Positions 12,708 to 25,251 of a stretch of DNA of 64,000 bases are shown one piece after another; position 1 is the stretch's first letter; every line of letters begins with the position of its first letter. Below the pieces are notes generated by a model. The model ran no database searches. It was not told the origin of the DNA and saw nothing but the letters and a program-made list of their open reading frames with translations. The stretch is from contig OX442415.1 of the NCBI GenBank assembly GCA_949361645.1, positions 14,611,235 to 14,675,234 on the forward strand, in the 5' to 3' direction. The DNA is from Spongilla lacustris. Taxonomy: Eukaryota > Porifera > Demospongiae > Spongillida > Spongillidae. The position numbers and the translations under genes were made by a program.

Positions 12708-14310
12708 ATTAATCTTCGAACACTATCCATTGTATTGTTCAGCTTCTCTGTAATAATGTCCAGTCCTTCAGCAGTTAGTTGACACCTCAATTCAATCTCC
12801 TTCACAAAATGATTTGCTGCTCCCATACAATATCCAATAGCACAGCAATCAAGAAGTGTGAGGGTTTCATTCAAAATTACTAATTTTCCATCAGCTTTGT
12901 TAAACAGCTCTCTACATTTCTGATCATTCTGTGACTCGAAAACACAATGCAATGCTCTGAGGTTCACCTTCTTGTCACCTTCATCTATCAGTGAACTGTT
13001 CATTATCACAGACCAGTGGTCATAATTCTGTAGCTTTGTTAGACCGCAGAAGAACTTTAAGACCACACCCATATGAGGTTGGACAACATGTTCCCTGATG
13101 GCTTTAAGCTGCTCATCAGGAGGCAGTCTGCTGACATGGTAGGCAGCAAGGAACTCCTGGTTGGTTAGGTGAGCAAAGGAGAAGATGGGTTCCGCACCTG
13201 ACTCACCCTCTTTTTCATCCATCACAAGGATACCTAGATTGGCTACATCAGTTGTTGACCATTCCCCTCCTATTAACTGCATTAGCTCATCTGATAAAAA
13301 GGAAGTCTTTGAGCCAGCAGTGGTGGTGTATGCAAGTTTCAAAATTCCTCTGAACAACACTAACTCTGGTTGAGGTAGTAACTCAAGGTCATTGATTTGA
13401 ATTTTTATCTCCTTTTTTCTGAAGTATCTAACTAGAGACATTCTGGTAAAGATATGGTACACATCTGTTTCTGTCTTAGGAAGAGATATTGTTTTCTCCT
13501 GACGGTTGTTATAGATGAAGATGATCATGACAAGATGTAATGGTATATAGCACATATGTCTTATGTTTTGGTGATCATGGAGGTATGCTTTCACATCAGT
13601 AGCCTTGGAGGGATCGGTTGGATAGCTGGTGTCAATGTACTGATCAATCTGTTCCTTTAAGAAACCAAGAACTTCACCTCGTGTGTGGACACTTTCTCTC
13701 AACTCCAGAGAAGCATTTGGTCTGGAAGTTATTATTACTGTTGAAGAGGTAAGAATGTTTCCTCGCAAAAACTCTTCAAACCACGAGTGGCCATTTTTAG
13801 TGTACTTTCTAGAATACTCATCTAGACCATCAAAAACAAAACATGTATTTTCACCTTCATTTCCATTTAATACATCTTCCAAATCAGTCAGGTGAAAATA
13901 CTTCAGTATACAGCTTAATCCCTCAATTGATGTCGCATAAAATTGTCGAAGAGGAACAAGGAACAGATACTTTACAAATGTCAAAATTGCTCCTTCCCCC
14001 CAATCTTTGCTCAGTTTCCTCATCAACGTAGTCTTGCCACAGCCTGGTCTTCCTTCTAGCAGAACTATTCTTTTCTCTGATGTAATACTATCCATTAGGT
14101 CTTTATAGGATATAGTGACCTTTGTTTCAATGACATCATCCAGTGATCCTTGAATGGTATTATAGTAAAAGTCACCTTTATGTGTTTCTGTTGTGTCCTT
14201 GACCAGTGCAAGATTTGTGAAGGAGAATGTTTGAACAGGAGGGAAATCCATTTGAGCAGGTTTGTAGTTGTGATATCTACCTTTTAGCTTTCTAGTGAAA
14301 GGACTTTCCG
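12708..14310 (-). CDS. NLR gene 1, NACHT exon
   Basis: This one large open exon of 1,603 nt (about 534 codons) begins after TACCATAG. It encodes the STAND-type ATPase switch of an NLR. The Walker A motif is GRPGCGKTTLMRKL, Walker B is CFVFDGLDEYS, and a sensor-type ITSRPNASLEL follows. The downstream helical region includes FAHLTNQEFLAAYHV, where FxHLTxQEFLAA is characteristic of the NACHT-associated winged-helix segment. The frame stays open with no damage. The donor ATTAAT|GTGAGTG precedes the apparent stop, so the TGA just beyond is intronic. The best relative in the window is 59105-60710. Confidence 0.93.
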
Positions 14311-14645
14311 CTATGGTAGAAATATATTTGCATGTATAAGTATGCTTGCAACTGATAAATACTCTAATAGGAGTTATGCCACATGAGGGACATTTGAGAT
14401 AAACATGTACATGCATGTAATGGAGACCATGAGATATGAGCTAGCTTGCATTGTAAGCATGGCAATGGAGACATGGGAAATGTGCATGCAGTGGAAGCCA
14501 TGGTACCTGACCATGCAGTGGAAGCTGAAGTCTCACCCATGCTCAATGGCAATAAATCCCCATTATAACACACCAGTCAATCAACCTGCATGCGCAACCC
14601 CACATAACCCTCTACCTCAGATCTTCACATATCCGACATGAGCAT

Positions 14646-15195
14646 GTACATGTAGTGGCAGCCATGTGACATGAGCATGTAGTGGAGGCCATGGGACATG
14701 AACATGTAGTGGAGGCCATGGGACATGAGCATGCAGTGGAGGCCATGGGACATGAGCATGTAGTGGAGGCCATGGGACATGATCATGTAGTGGAGGCCAT
14801 GGGACATGAGCATGTAGTGGAGGCCATGGGACATGAGCATGTAGTGGAGGCCATGGGACATGAGCATGTAGTGGAGGCCATGGGACATGAGAATGTAATG
14901 GAGGCCATGGGACATGAGCATGTAGTGGATGCCATTGGACATGAGAATGTAGTGGAGGCCATGGGACATGAAGGCCATGGGACATCATGGGACGTGAGCA
15001 TGAAGTGGAGGCCATGGGACATGAGCATGTAGTGGAGACCATGGGACATGAGCATGTAGTGGAGGCCATGGAACATGAGCATGTAATGGAGGCCATGGGA
15101 CGTGAGCATGTAGTGGAGGCCATGGGACACGAGCATGTAGTGGAGGCCATGGGACATGAGCATGTAGTGGAGGTAGTAGAGGATGTGGGACATGG
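14646..15195. repeat. 27-bp minisatellite upstream of NACHT exon (gene 1)
   Basis: About 20 units of the 27-bp word CATGAGCATGTAGTGGAGG + CCATGGGA are arranged head to tail with a few point changes and one disordered patch near 14970-15000. Because 27 is a multiple of three, long open frames appear on both strands (9-residue repeats), but these are by-products of the repeat. It sits in the intron between the second Death exon and the NACHT exon. The paralogous intron has a shorter array (60745-61040). Confidence 0.95.
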
Positions 15196-18100
15196 GCATG
15201 TAGTGGACATGCATGAGCAGGGCTGGCCTTTCCGCTAGGGCTGCTGGTCAGTGAGGCTGCAAAACTTAATTATTCATATCTCTGAATTAAAATGGACCTG
15301 ACTTGCCACCGAATGTACAGTAACAACAGCACTGCACATCTTATTAACAGCTCCCATTACAGTTGCTGAGCAGAAAAGAGCTTTTCAAAATTGATGCTTA
15401 TAAAGTCTGTACAATCATGCGAGATACCTAGTACACAGGGGGGGGGGGGGGGGGGGGGGGGGGGGAGGGGGCAAGCTGGGGTTCCTCTGCCAAGACTACA
15501 GGAAAGTCTGGAAGCAAGTTGTTCATGTTGTATTAATATGCTATACTTTGTGACTTAAAAAGTGGTCAGTGGGCTCAATCGACCCAGGTATCCTACCCCA
15601 TATCACATACCCACCGCTGCAGTACTAGGGCATTTATTGAATCATTTTCAGCCGTTAAAAAAGCTAGAAATAAGTATAATCTTTAGCACATTACATGATT
15701 ACATTATATGCAGTGTTCTAAAGATCATGCATGTAAAGCTACAAATGTGCATGTGGTGGAAGGATGTTACAGAAGGCATCTTTTCCCCCAGAGCAAGCAC
15801 CCTCGAGCGAGAACAGAAGGAAGAAATGACCATTTTTGCCTAGCTAGGGTGACCAAACATAAAAGGCCAGCACCAACATGAGCATGTAGTTGGAGGCTAA
15901 ATATATGGGACATAAGCATGTAGTGGAGGTCACATTATTTATTACATGTTATTAAAAACTATACTATTGGGACGATATAATGATCGAAACATAAGGTAGT
16001 ATATTAACATTTTGCACATAATTGTGCAATTGCTGAGTTTACTTAATCGATTAATCGCCAGACTATAGAATTTTGTGCAGATTGAACATATATGCACATG
16101 TTCCAGCTAACATACCAACAAGTGATATTCTGTCTCCATCAGGTCTATTCTGCATTGAGTCATAGGTGCAAATAGTATCCATTTCCTACCCCATTTTACG
16201 TATTACCGCGAGTGAATTTTGTCTGATGAAATAACTGCACAAATTCTAAGCTAAGGACATTGAAGCTAGGGCAATCTGGTGAAGGATTGTGTTCAGAAGC
16301 CCATCAATTACTTACTTGAGTAATTCATTCTACCTGTAAAAGGAGAAAGCACAGGGCCAATGACCCCAACTTGCATGCATGTATGGTAACTGGGTAAACT
16401 GGGGTGATGGGCATACCACTTTTTCGACTGATATTAATATTTCTTTAGTCTCCCAGCCGCCGCTTATTGCGTTGTTTTTTGGGGCCTGCAGCCCTGCCCC
16501 AGGCCCCCTAGGGGAAACTTACAGCACCCCCTCTGCACCTTCCCCAGGGCACCACCATCAACTGTGCCATGCACAGTTGTGTTATTTGCTAATTTATTAT
16601 TCATTGGCTGCACAACTTTTTATTAGCTTCCGGCGCCGCTGATCAAGGAAACATGCTCATGTATTTGGTGGTCTTTTCTTTCCACTAGCTCATTGAATGA
16701 AATTCTGCACATGGTAGGTTCAACTTCACAATTAACCAAGTTTTGAATATTCTCCTACATGTATGCCCAATCTTTGGTGCATAATGTTTGACACTGATGC
16801 TATTTGTATGCAATTTAGATAGTCACTTACATGTAAATCAAACATCAATACCCAAATATATGCACACCCGATTAAGTGAGGTCATCATGGACCATTTGCA
16901 TTGGACGTTACATATACCAATAATAAAGTTTATAAGAAAATGTGTTATTTGTACTGCAGCTATTATATCCTATATTAATTTGATAACTTGGAGTCATCAT
17001 CATTATTATAAGCCAAAACTCATTATTTTATAGATTACAGTATCAATACAACATTCAGTTATTGCATCACTGCATGATTGGGGTCCTACAACAATTGACA
17101 ACAGTTGTTAAAAACCATCTAGTTCTGAAAACGCAAGTGTTGCGTATCTCCAACCACACACTACATAAAGGTCAACAAATATGCTAGGCACAAAACACTT
17201 GAAAGTTAAATTGCTGATTTGCAGCATGCGACATTGTATCTTGCCAAAGTTGTAAACAATATGACTCATACACGTGTGCAAGTACAGTGTACATGCACAA
17301 GAATTTGTACTAAATGGAACCAATGGAACATACATGTACATGTAGAATTGAGAAAACAATGAATTAAAAATTCTTTTTAAAAGTGATATCACAAACCTGA
17401 AACAGGTATGGCAACTGCCGCTGAGTCATTTAATGTCATTCTTGGTGAATCTATGATAGAAAACATACTGTTAATTGTTGCAATTAATACAATACAATGT
17501 AAAAGTAGGTAAAGCTAATAGACCATTCAATTTGAACAACTGTTGTCAACACCAAACGCCATCCTCCCTCTCCCACTCTTGATCCATTAGCACTAAATAA
17601 GGTTGTCTTAAATCTGCAGGTGGTGTCTTCACACAGGCAGTTTACCACAGCAAAGACTAAAGTAAAGTGTACTGCTGCCTGACTAGGGAGAGCGTCTGTC
17701 AGAAAATGATGTACATGTAGAGCGCAAAAGGGCAATAGCCATTTTCTGTCCTATTAAAATACTACCATGTGCCGCATAAAGAAAGAAATTTAGTACCGCT
17801 GGACAGAGGCATCTCAGGTGGATTGGTGCACATCTAAATAGTAAAGTAAAGTGGTCACAAGAGAGCATTTGCAAGATGACGCTACTTTTGTACTAACTTT
17901 TTCACCTTTGTAAAAATACCCAGCATGCCTGCATTGTTCCCACATTATCATAACCATATCACCCATTACTGCCAGTAGAACAATAATGCATGTATTACTG
18001 AATCAATCAGGATTGCTAAAATGTCTGTTGCAGACTGCACTCGAACAAACTACACGTTTGTACAATGTGATGTGGATCATGTAGTCTTGGAATGCCTCGA

Positions 18101-19149
18101 TAGTGACAGGGATTTATTTTCTAACATCCATTGCTCACTTGTTATCACATTAACACCTACATTAAAATAAATGTCAATTGCAGAAGCAGAACAGTATCAA
18201 TGTCATGTTGCATGCAGTTTTTTTCGTGTAGTTTGCTGAGCTATACATGCATGTATGCAAAAATGCTGTCTTCTGGAGCTCCGGTCCTTACACTGATGGA
18301 GGGTGGGGCCTTACAATGTTCACCAATCCCTCTTGTTGGGTGAGGAACTCCTCTCCTACACCCTGACTGAAGCACAGCGCCATTATTCATCATTTATTAC
18401 CAGCTCCCCCTTTGGAAAAATCATGGGTCTGCTGCAACATTGAACCTAAATATCGAATCTTCCTACATGTCAGTCACTTTCATACATGTACATATGTATG
18501 CGCCTGAACGATCAAATTTTTAAGAGCGTGTAATATAACAGTTCGTATGTAGGCGAAATTTAATCTTAAATTATTTATTAGCTACAAAAAAATTGTGCTA
18601 TAAAGTACAAGTCTAGCCATGTTTCAGGGTATATGCCCGATATAATTATATTGATGCAATAATGAACATTTTAAAGCAAACAAATAATCATTAATATACT
18701 ATACTTCATACGCTACATGTAGAGGATCCTTTTTGTGTGTCTCAATGTGTGATGTGCTCAGCTATTCGTGCACCATTGTTAAGTAATAAAACAGCTAGTT
18801 TTATAAAAACTTACATGTACACCTATTTTTCCAAATGACAGTCAAACACTTATATGTGCATAATTTTTGAACGTTTCAAGGCAGCCTACAAAGAGTGCAC
18901 CTAGAAAACTAACATGTACACATGTATGAATTGCGTACTCTAATACATGTAACATATAACGTTAAACCACCAATAGATGAAAAACTTCCAGGCACTGTCA
19001 TAACCAAAGCCTGAATGCTTGCTGCAGATTAATATGATGTATCGTAGTTCTAGACAACATGCATACAAATCATGAGCTCTTATACAGTGTACACTTGTAT
19101 TACAGATATAAGGAATTGCAAATACCTATATGCATTTAAATCAGCTGAC
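15196..19149. other. Intron of NLR gene 1, no supported gene
   Basis: No convincing exon or RNA gene was seen. A 28-nt pure G run lies at 15438-15465, and stray minisatellite remnants at 15875-15930. Patches near 16120-16170, 16320-16350 and 16775-16800 still align with 61731-61790, 61900-61930 and 62135-62165, so the tandem duplication extends this far. The rest is AT-rich with frequent TACATGTA. Confidence 0.7.
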
Positions 19150-19425
19150 CTTGGTACATTGGACAGTACGTAACTCGTATCTCTTCAGCTAATACTGACT
19201 GCTTAGTAGAGATGAGGGCACCAATCAACTTCTGCCAGGAACATGATATATCTGACTGCAACCAAAACTGAATCATATCACGTCTGCAATGTGACACCTG
19301 TCCACGATTGTTAACATCAATCTCTTCTATTTTTGTCCCACTCAATTCCAATTGAATTGCCAGTGATTTCCAATCCACCAAGTCCTTTAAGGCACTATGT
19401 ACGTTTTTATCTGTGAAGGATGAAT
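19150..19425 (-). CDS. NLR gene 1, second Death-domain exon
   Basis: This 276-nt exon lies between the acceptor TGGCTGCAG and the donor CCAAG|GTCAGC. It encodes a six-helix Death-fold: DWKSLAIQLELSGTKIEEI for the first helices, then a cysteine/glutamine turn, MIQFWLQSDISCSWQKLIGA, and LAEEI at the end. The W…LA…LGL and W..LI.AL…LAE.I spacing fits the DEATH family. The phase accepts the linker exon and passes one nucleotide to the NACHT exon, giving a GCG (Ala) codon at the junction. Role by family: homotypic binding to Death-domain adaptors. Confidence 0.85.
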
Positions 19426-19642
19426 CTGCAGCCAGACAGACAGAGATTGCAATGACCTGATATTGTTACACAGCCTAGTGTCATACACACTGTACAAAAC
19501 AACATGCAGTTCTGCCATGGCAACATAAAAACAAGATCCAGGGTTTAAAATACATGTATGTAACTTTTTTTTTATTCATAGAACTGGTGTTGATCAGTAC
19601 ATATAACTGCCACATGGATAAATTGTCACTTTAAAAGATCAC

Positions 19643-19736
19643 CTTTGACAGAAGCAATGAAGAACGGAGGAGCTGTAGATTGTTCAGTGTGTTCCGTTGG
19701 ATCTGTTTTAGTGTTTGTGCTGTCACTGTCTGGTCC
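19643..19736 (-). pseudogene. Decayed duplicate of the linker exon
   Basis: This closely resembles the linker exon at 20285-20380, including both splice borders and the start GPDSDSTNTK. It is 94 nt, not a multiple of three, because of one extra base near 19680. Including it would shift the frame into the Death-domain exon, so it is probably skipped or dead. It seems to have arisen by a local duplication with its intron flank. Confidence 0.75.
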
Positions 19737-20284
19737 TAAGAACAATTGATTTCACTCCAATGTATCATGTTAATGTATGCACGCCTAATATTAGGGGCTA
19801 TCAAACTTCATTCAAATATAACACATATGAAAATTTTATTACAAAATACATACATACACTGAATATTATGTACACAACATATAATATATAGGTATACAAA
19901 TATTGATTTCACCATCAGTAATGCACACACTGACACCTTTGCAGGACCACATGTCTCATTCATATCATTGTGGATTCATATATGTACATGTATTCAGTTG
20001 TAAATGTATTTACAAATGGACATGGTAGATATGACAAGAACACCATAGTATAAGTAATTCTATATATATACATAGTGTTGATGTAATCTACATATTATAA
20101 GACCTCATAAGAGCAACTGATGTAAGATTATACATCTATCAGGTGTTAAGTTACAATACACATGCATTAATAGCGGAACACTCTGTATGTGGACGTGCCC
20201 TTTGGGACCCACCAATCTTGCTTAAGTTCCTACGCTTCTGATGTGCCACTTGGAAAAATTGCCACTTAAGAAACAGTTCCTCAC

Positions 20285-20380
20285 CTTTGTCAGAAACAGC
20301 CGTAAACGATGAAGGAGCTCTAGATGGTTCAATGTGTTCCTTTGAATCTATTTTAGTGTTTGTGCTGTCACTGCCTGGTC
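20285..20380 (-). CDS. NLR gene 1, linker exon between Death domains
   Basis: A 96-nt exon between TTGTTCTTAG and the donor GACAAAG|GTGAGG. It encodes a hydrophilic segment beginning GPGSDSTNTKIDSKEH and ending TAVSDK. There is no recognisable domain; it is rich in Ser, Thr, Asp and Lys, as expected for a flexible hinge. Phase matches the first Death exon upstream and the second downstream. Confidence 0.75.
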
Positions 20381-21147
20381 CTAAGAACAATTCATACAGA
20401 AATGAATACACACCAAAACTATGGTACTACCTTAATGCAAAGAGCTATTCATTAATTAATCAATCAACAACCTAGTATGTAGTAATAGAATCACTGATGG
20501 ATTTAGTGATGGATTTACAATGTATAATCGATTGAAGTTGTTAATGTGTTTGAAGGGAAACTATCACCAGGACTAAATGTCAATATTCCCTCATCTACTT
20601 CAAATATGAAGAGAGATATTATTGCTTTATTTTATTTAATCTAAATCTGCAATTTGAATTGCCTTTAAAAATAAATAAATAAAAAAACCCAGATCACATT
20701 TGCAAATACATCTTATTCACATTCAGCACTTCATGCTCAGCACACTATAAGTCAATCAGCACTTCCTGGCAATAAACCCCAGATCTGACTGCACTAAGAA
20801 GAAGCTGTGCTTTAAGATTAATAAAACACTCAGTACTTACTATGGTTGTGCACTCATTCACTCACCAGAACAATAAGATAAGCTGGCTTAAAAAGTAAGG
20901 TGTGTGTGCCAGGTGCAACGACAAAAACTTAAGAATCAAAAGAAAGTGGATAGTTTTATGAGCAGTATTGAAAATATTACAATGTGTTATAAAAAATTAA
21001 GGTGTGAAATGAACTTTCTGAGGTTCAGAAAACCACAATGTTTTGTGAGCTATATCCTTCTCTACTTTGACATCAAGGTATTCACATGCCCATAATATCA
21101 TAGCCTAATACTATTTGGACCAAATGAACCTAATCCATGAATGTGCT

Positions 21148-24031
21148 TTAACCCCTATTCACTCAACCTTTTGTCCTGTTTACAGGACACTTTTGCCTGT
21201 ATACAGGACAAATTTTCATTAAATTATTTCATATCCTAAAAATGTTCAATTGAAGATTTTATAGAAAGAATGGTTCAAGAATTGGTCCAAGATATTTGTA
21301 ATGTGGCATGTGTAGTCTTTACAGTCATATGTTTTTAATGAAAATTATTTGTGTTGAATTTTGGCATGTTGCAATATGTATTGTAGAAAATTTTTGCTGC
21401 TTTTTATAACTAGTAGTAATTTATCTGAGGTTTGGGACCGGTTCCGTACCTGAAACTTTTCATATTGCACATATCATCACTGCACAACATGTGTATAAAA
21501 AGGTGAGAAAGGTGACCTTTCCTTTCTTCACCTTTTCATTTTGTTTCATTGATACAGGAATACCGGAAATAGACTTCTTTACATTCAAGACCCTTAATTG
21601 ATATTCGTGGATGCAAGGCATGAAAAATGGTATCACCACATGACTGTCATGTACTTTATGATGATTTCCATGTGCCATTGATTCATGACATTTTTATCTA
21701 TGTTGCCATCTCAATTATATATGCATTTAATCACATACAGACAGTGTTTATTAAACGATCTACCACTGGCTTATTGAACCAGTCACTTCACTGTTCCCTC
21801 AAAACTTTCCGCAAAGCTGAAACTGCAATGCATGTTGGGCAGCACACTGTCTTCCAGTTCCTGGCCCACACATATAAAACAAAGTTGCTTTTTTCCCTAA
21901 ACAGGAGCACTTTAATAAGCCTTCTTACCACAAACTCCATCACTGTCATCAACCAGCACTTTACACTTACCCATCACTGATGCTGTCCCATAACCTGAGC
22001 CACGTATTAGTACTGGGCAGTGGTCTGGTACTGAGGGTTCTACCAATTTCTTTGCAGACTCATTCAAACATCTCAAGATCTGTCTGGGCGGAGATACAGC
22101 TGGCCTACATAAGGATATTGATAATGTGTTCACAAATTCTTTCAGTGCTATGTTTGATTCCTCAAAATAGACAAATGCACGGAAAGAATTTACAACTGCC
22201 ATGCCCAATAATGTCTGGAATAAACGAATCCACCAGTCTTTTGTTTGCCATATCTCTTCCAGGCCAAGCAAATGCTGCCAAAGTTGGTTATGAACATCGA
22301 TGCAATTTGCACTCTGATAGTATGACTTAACTATATTTGACTGAGACACTTCCATATATTCTTCACATACCTGACCAGCATCATTCCTGATTCTCCTCAG
22401 CCTCCTCCATGGTTCAGTAGGCAGTGATGTTCCAAAAGTTGAAATGAAAAGTTTCATTTCTTTGATGATTTTGACTGACTTATCATTTAACTTCTTACCA
22501 GGTTCTTTTTATGCATGTGCTATCAATCGTCTTCCATATTGATCTAATGAGTGTAAAGAAAGCACATCACCACGCTTAGAATCAGAGTTAAATGCATTAT
22601 CTTGGGGTAATTAGCAGTAGAATTTTTAATAACTCCAACAAAATTCATTCCCATTCTTTGCATAGCTTCTGCTGTCTTAACACTTGCAAACCATCCATCA
22701 CCAGCAATACTTCTCTTGGTTCCATGATAGTGTTCAGATAGACGTTGTGTTACAGCAGTAGTTTTCATTTTTGTGTCAGCAAAATATTTTTTTGGGACAT
22801 ATTTTCTGGCTTCTCTTGCAGTTCAATGTTCAGCACTATCCTGCTTTTTGCATCACAAATATTCTTTATCATGAATCCAACTCCTTCTGGTTTCAGCTTC
22901 ATTTTTGTCACTTGAGGAACATGATGTTCACTACCCAACCACCGGCTCATGGATTCATCGACGGCTAGTGAGTCTCCCGCAACAAATACTGACTCCATAT
23001 TCTCATTGAATAGCTGGAACAAACGTCTTATTCGGTACCATTCATCGGTTTTCTCTGCCTTTTCTGCATTCCCTTCCCAAAATGCCAGTGCAGCACCACG
23101 AATTTGCTCCCATCTATGCTTACTCATTCCAGTTTTTTCACCAAATCGATTTGCAGTTATAAATCCATCATCCTTTACTTTCCAGTAATCTTGTATTGTA
23201 GTAAGAGGTTCTACAGACATGCCAAGCAAACAGCCAATGAACTGATCCATTTCATCTACATCCAAATTACCATTTTCACCCAGGAAAGTGTTTGTGTTCT
23301 GAATTATGAAGTTTTGCATCTGCTGAGAATACATCAAATGAAAGTAATCAATAACATTCTTACCAAACACTTCTAATCTGCCTTTGGAAGACGATTGCCA
23401 GTTGAGACGAGGCTTAACAGTCACAATATCCTCTATGCTTCTCGGATCGACAGAGTCTAGCGAGGGATCCAATTTCCACACGCGATCGCCTACCTTTATA
23501 GAGTTGCCTTCACGAACTTCCTGAGGGGCATCCGGTGGTTCCTCGTCATCAGTGGAGACCTCTTCTGATGAACTAACTCTATCAGAATCATCAGTCTCTT
23601 CGCCCGCAGATGGAATACTCAAAGGTACGCACGTTTTAGCGCGTTTGGAGGGTACACACTCAGTTTCCCTCCTAAAAATTCGATGTTGCGCTGCATACTC
23701 TGCCACAAAAGGAGGTTGAAAGGAGGTCCATTCAACACGGTATTCACGCTTTTTCCCGAGTCCACTCTTCCAATTCCGTCCAAAAATCTTTTCCAGTTCA
23801 CCCTTTTTTGCTACAATTGTACCTTTCGCGTGGATGGCCTGTCCTACCTTCATTCGCGTTCCATTGATTGTTATACACGACTAACTACGAGAAGGTCCAA
23901 CTCCATCTTCATCACAACCTGCCATTTTTAGTTCAAGGTTTAACTAGAATAAATGGCTTCACGCGTTCAAAAATTGTCCCACATAAAGGACAATTGTCCT
24001 TTATACAGGACATTGAGTGAATAGGGGTTAA
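21148..24031. mobile_element. piggyBac element (21152-24027) with TTAA duplications
   Basis: Both ends read CCCCTATTCACTCAA, in opposite orientation, directly against TTAA at 21148-21151 and 24028-24031. TTAA targeting with a CCC start is diagnostic of the piggyBac superfamily. Subterminal palindromes built on GTCCTGTxTACAGGAC occur inside both ends. The element is 2,876 bp and carries a minus-strand transposase. It lies in the intron between the first Death exon and the linker exon of NLR gene 1, where it would be spliced out. Confidence 0.95.
21912..23853 (-). pseudogene. piggyBac transposase (DDE_Tnp_1_7), frame-broken
   Basis: The N-terminal 362 codons (23853-22765) contain an acidic leader and the catalytic start VFVAGDSLAVDESMSRWLG. 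The frame then breaks near 22765. The next piece (22768-22544) holds the second acidic block, SIAGDGWFASVKTAEAM. Another shift near 22560 and a TAA near 22515 precede the C-terminal piece (22457-21912), with SANCIDVHNQLWQHLLG, the third Asp region. All three expected Asp positions survive, but at least two frameshifts and a stop disable it. A complete Cys-rich C-terminal finger is not visible. Family length of about 550-650 residues fits the sum of the pieces. Confidence 0.88.
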
Positions 24032-24550
24032 GGTTTTGCATTGAACATTGTATTAGTAGTTCAATCTGTGTGAATTTCTAACTTTTGGTGTTTATTAGAA
24101 CATAATTCTTATCAGTTACAGTTGCACAGTTGTACTATTTCGCAGCATGATCTTCTATCTTATCATGACCAACAATAAGAGTGATTTACTTACTGAAGTA
24201 CAATTATTGGTATATATTAGTGAGATTATGTGTTTTTAATGCTACACAATTATCTATATACTGATTATAAACTCAACAAGGATAGTATAATGAAGCATAG
24301 TGTTAGCGGTTATGCTGAAGCAAAACTTACTGACATGTTGGATTTGTTGTAGTATATTCGTAAGGGGAGTTATGCAGCTTATGCTTTACAAATTTCAATC
24401 TTTTGGCATTAAAAGCTACATGTTCCTAGTTTTCTTCGAGTACTAATAGTAGCTAACAACAGACTTTATTGGCTTAGGAATACAAGTGGGGATCTTAATA
24501 GCTTGTCGATGCAGCCAGACACTACTGGAGCACTCTTCAGTGAGTAAACA

Positions 24551-24569
24551 GCCCCCCCCCCCCCCCCCG
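24551..24569. repeat. Poly-C tract
   Basis: An almost pure run of C, ending in CGCCCCC, in an otherwise featureless part of NLR gene 1's intron (24.03-24.89 kb), where I see no exon. Confidence 0.9.
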
Positions 24570-24891
24570 CCCCCTAAACTGTTGCCCAACGCACCTATAT
24601 ACACGTGGCTAGCCCCAACATGGCCCATGCTTATGTTATCACAGACAGACACACTAAGGTTAGATAAAAAAAAAAAGAGTGAAGGAAGATATACAAATAA
24701 ATCCGTTTTGTAGGATAACACATGCATAAATTATATAATGTACTTACATTTAGCATACATGCAATTTATGGCAGGTAGATATGCTAAATGATGTTGTTCT
24801 GTAACACCAGAATTTATAATTTATGAATGCATCCTTGTTTCCTTACTTTTAATTCTATTCAGTGGTGTCTACAAATCCTTTATGCACTTAC

Positions 24892-25191
24892 CAGTGCTGT
24901 CACTCTGGGCATAAGATGTGGTCAACTTTCTAACACCTTGGGCAGCTTCCATGTGTTGCAGTTTTTCAAATATGTTAACCAGTTCCCTATATGTGGCCTT
25001 GGGTCCCTTCATTTCCAGCCACTTCTCAAACACTTCATCTCTTTTATTTTGTTCACTAAGCCCTTCATTGCCAATGATGTCTTTGGTTAGCTGGGGACCT
25101 ATCAGACGCCTAGCTACTGCCCTCAAATCGAAGCATTGAAATGATGCTATTTCATACAAGTGTTCATGACTGCATAGCAAGTCCAGAGGGT
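24892..25191 (-). CDS. NLR gene 1, first Death-domain exon
   Basis: This 300-nt exon is bounded by CACCGTTAG and ACTG|GTAAGTG. It encodes a Death-like fold: PLDLLCSHEHLYEIAS, then LRAVARRLIGPQLTKDIIGN, EVFEKWLEMKGPKATYREL and IFEKLQHMEAA, ending near SDST. The order of helices, the W in the fourth helix and the ATYRELVNIFEKL ending agree with the DEATH family. It is more divergent than the second Death domain. Phase is compatible with the 2A exon upstream (Asp codon split over the junction) and the linker exon downstream. Confidence 0.82.
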
Positions 25192-25251
25192 CTAACGGTG
25201 CATACATGTACATTATTAAACTAGCTGGTTAGGGTAAAGAGGTCACCTTAC

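Noticed and set aside
14617..15238. Open frames of 80-200 codons on both strands (SHGLHYMLM, GHEHVVEAM repeats)
   Set aside because: The unit is 27 bp, a multiple of three, so open frames follow automatically; no splice sites, homology or codon bias support a protein.
16108..16141. Small exon between second Death and NACHT exons
   Set aside because: Borders are plausible but the length is not a multiple of three and would break the phase; the right copy is not conserved in length.
16440..16640. hAT-like MITE with CAGCGGCGCC end
   Set aside because: Only one end looks convincing and no matching target duplication was found.
24869..25213. Start of the Death-domain exon at an internal ATG (MYMYAPLD)
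   Set aside because: The ATG lies in the intron before an AG at 25193-25192; phase joins this exon to the 2A exon instead.
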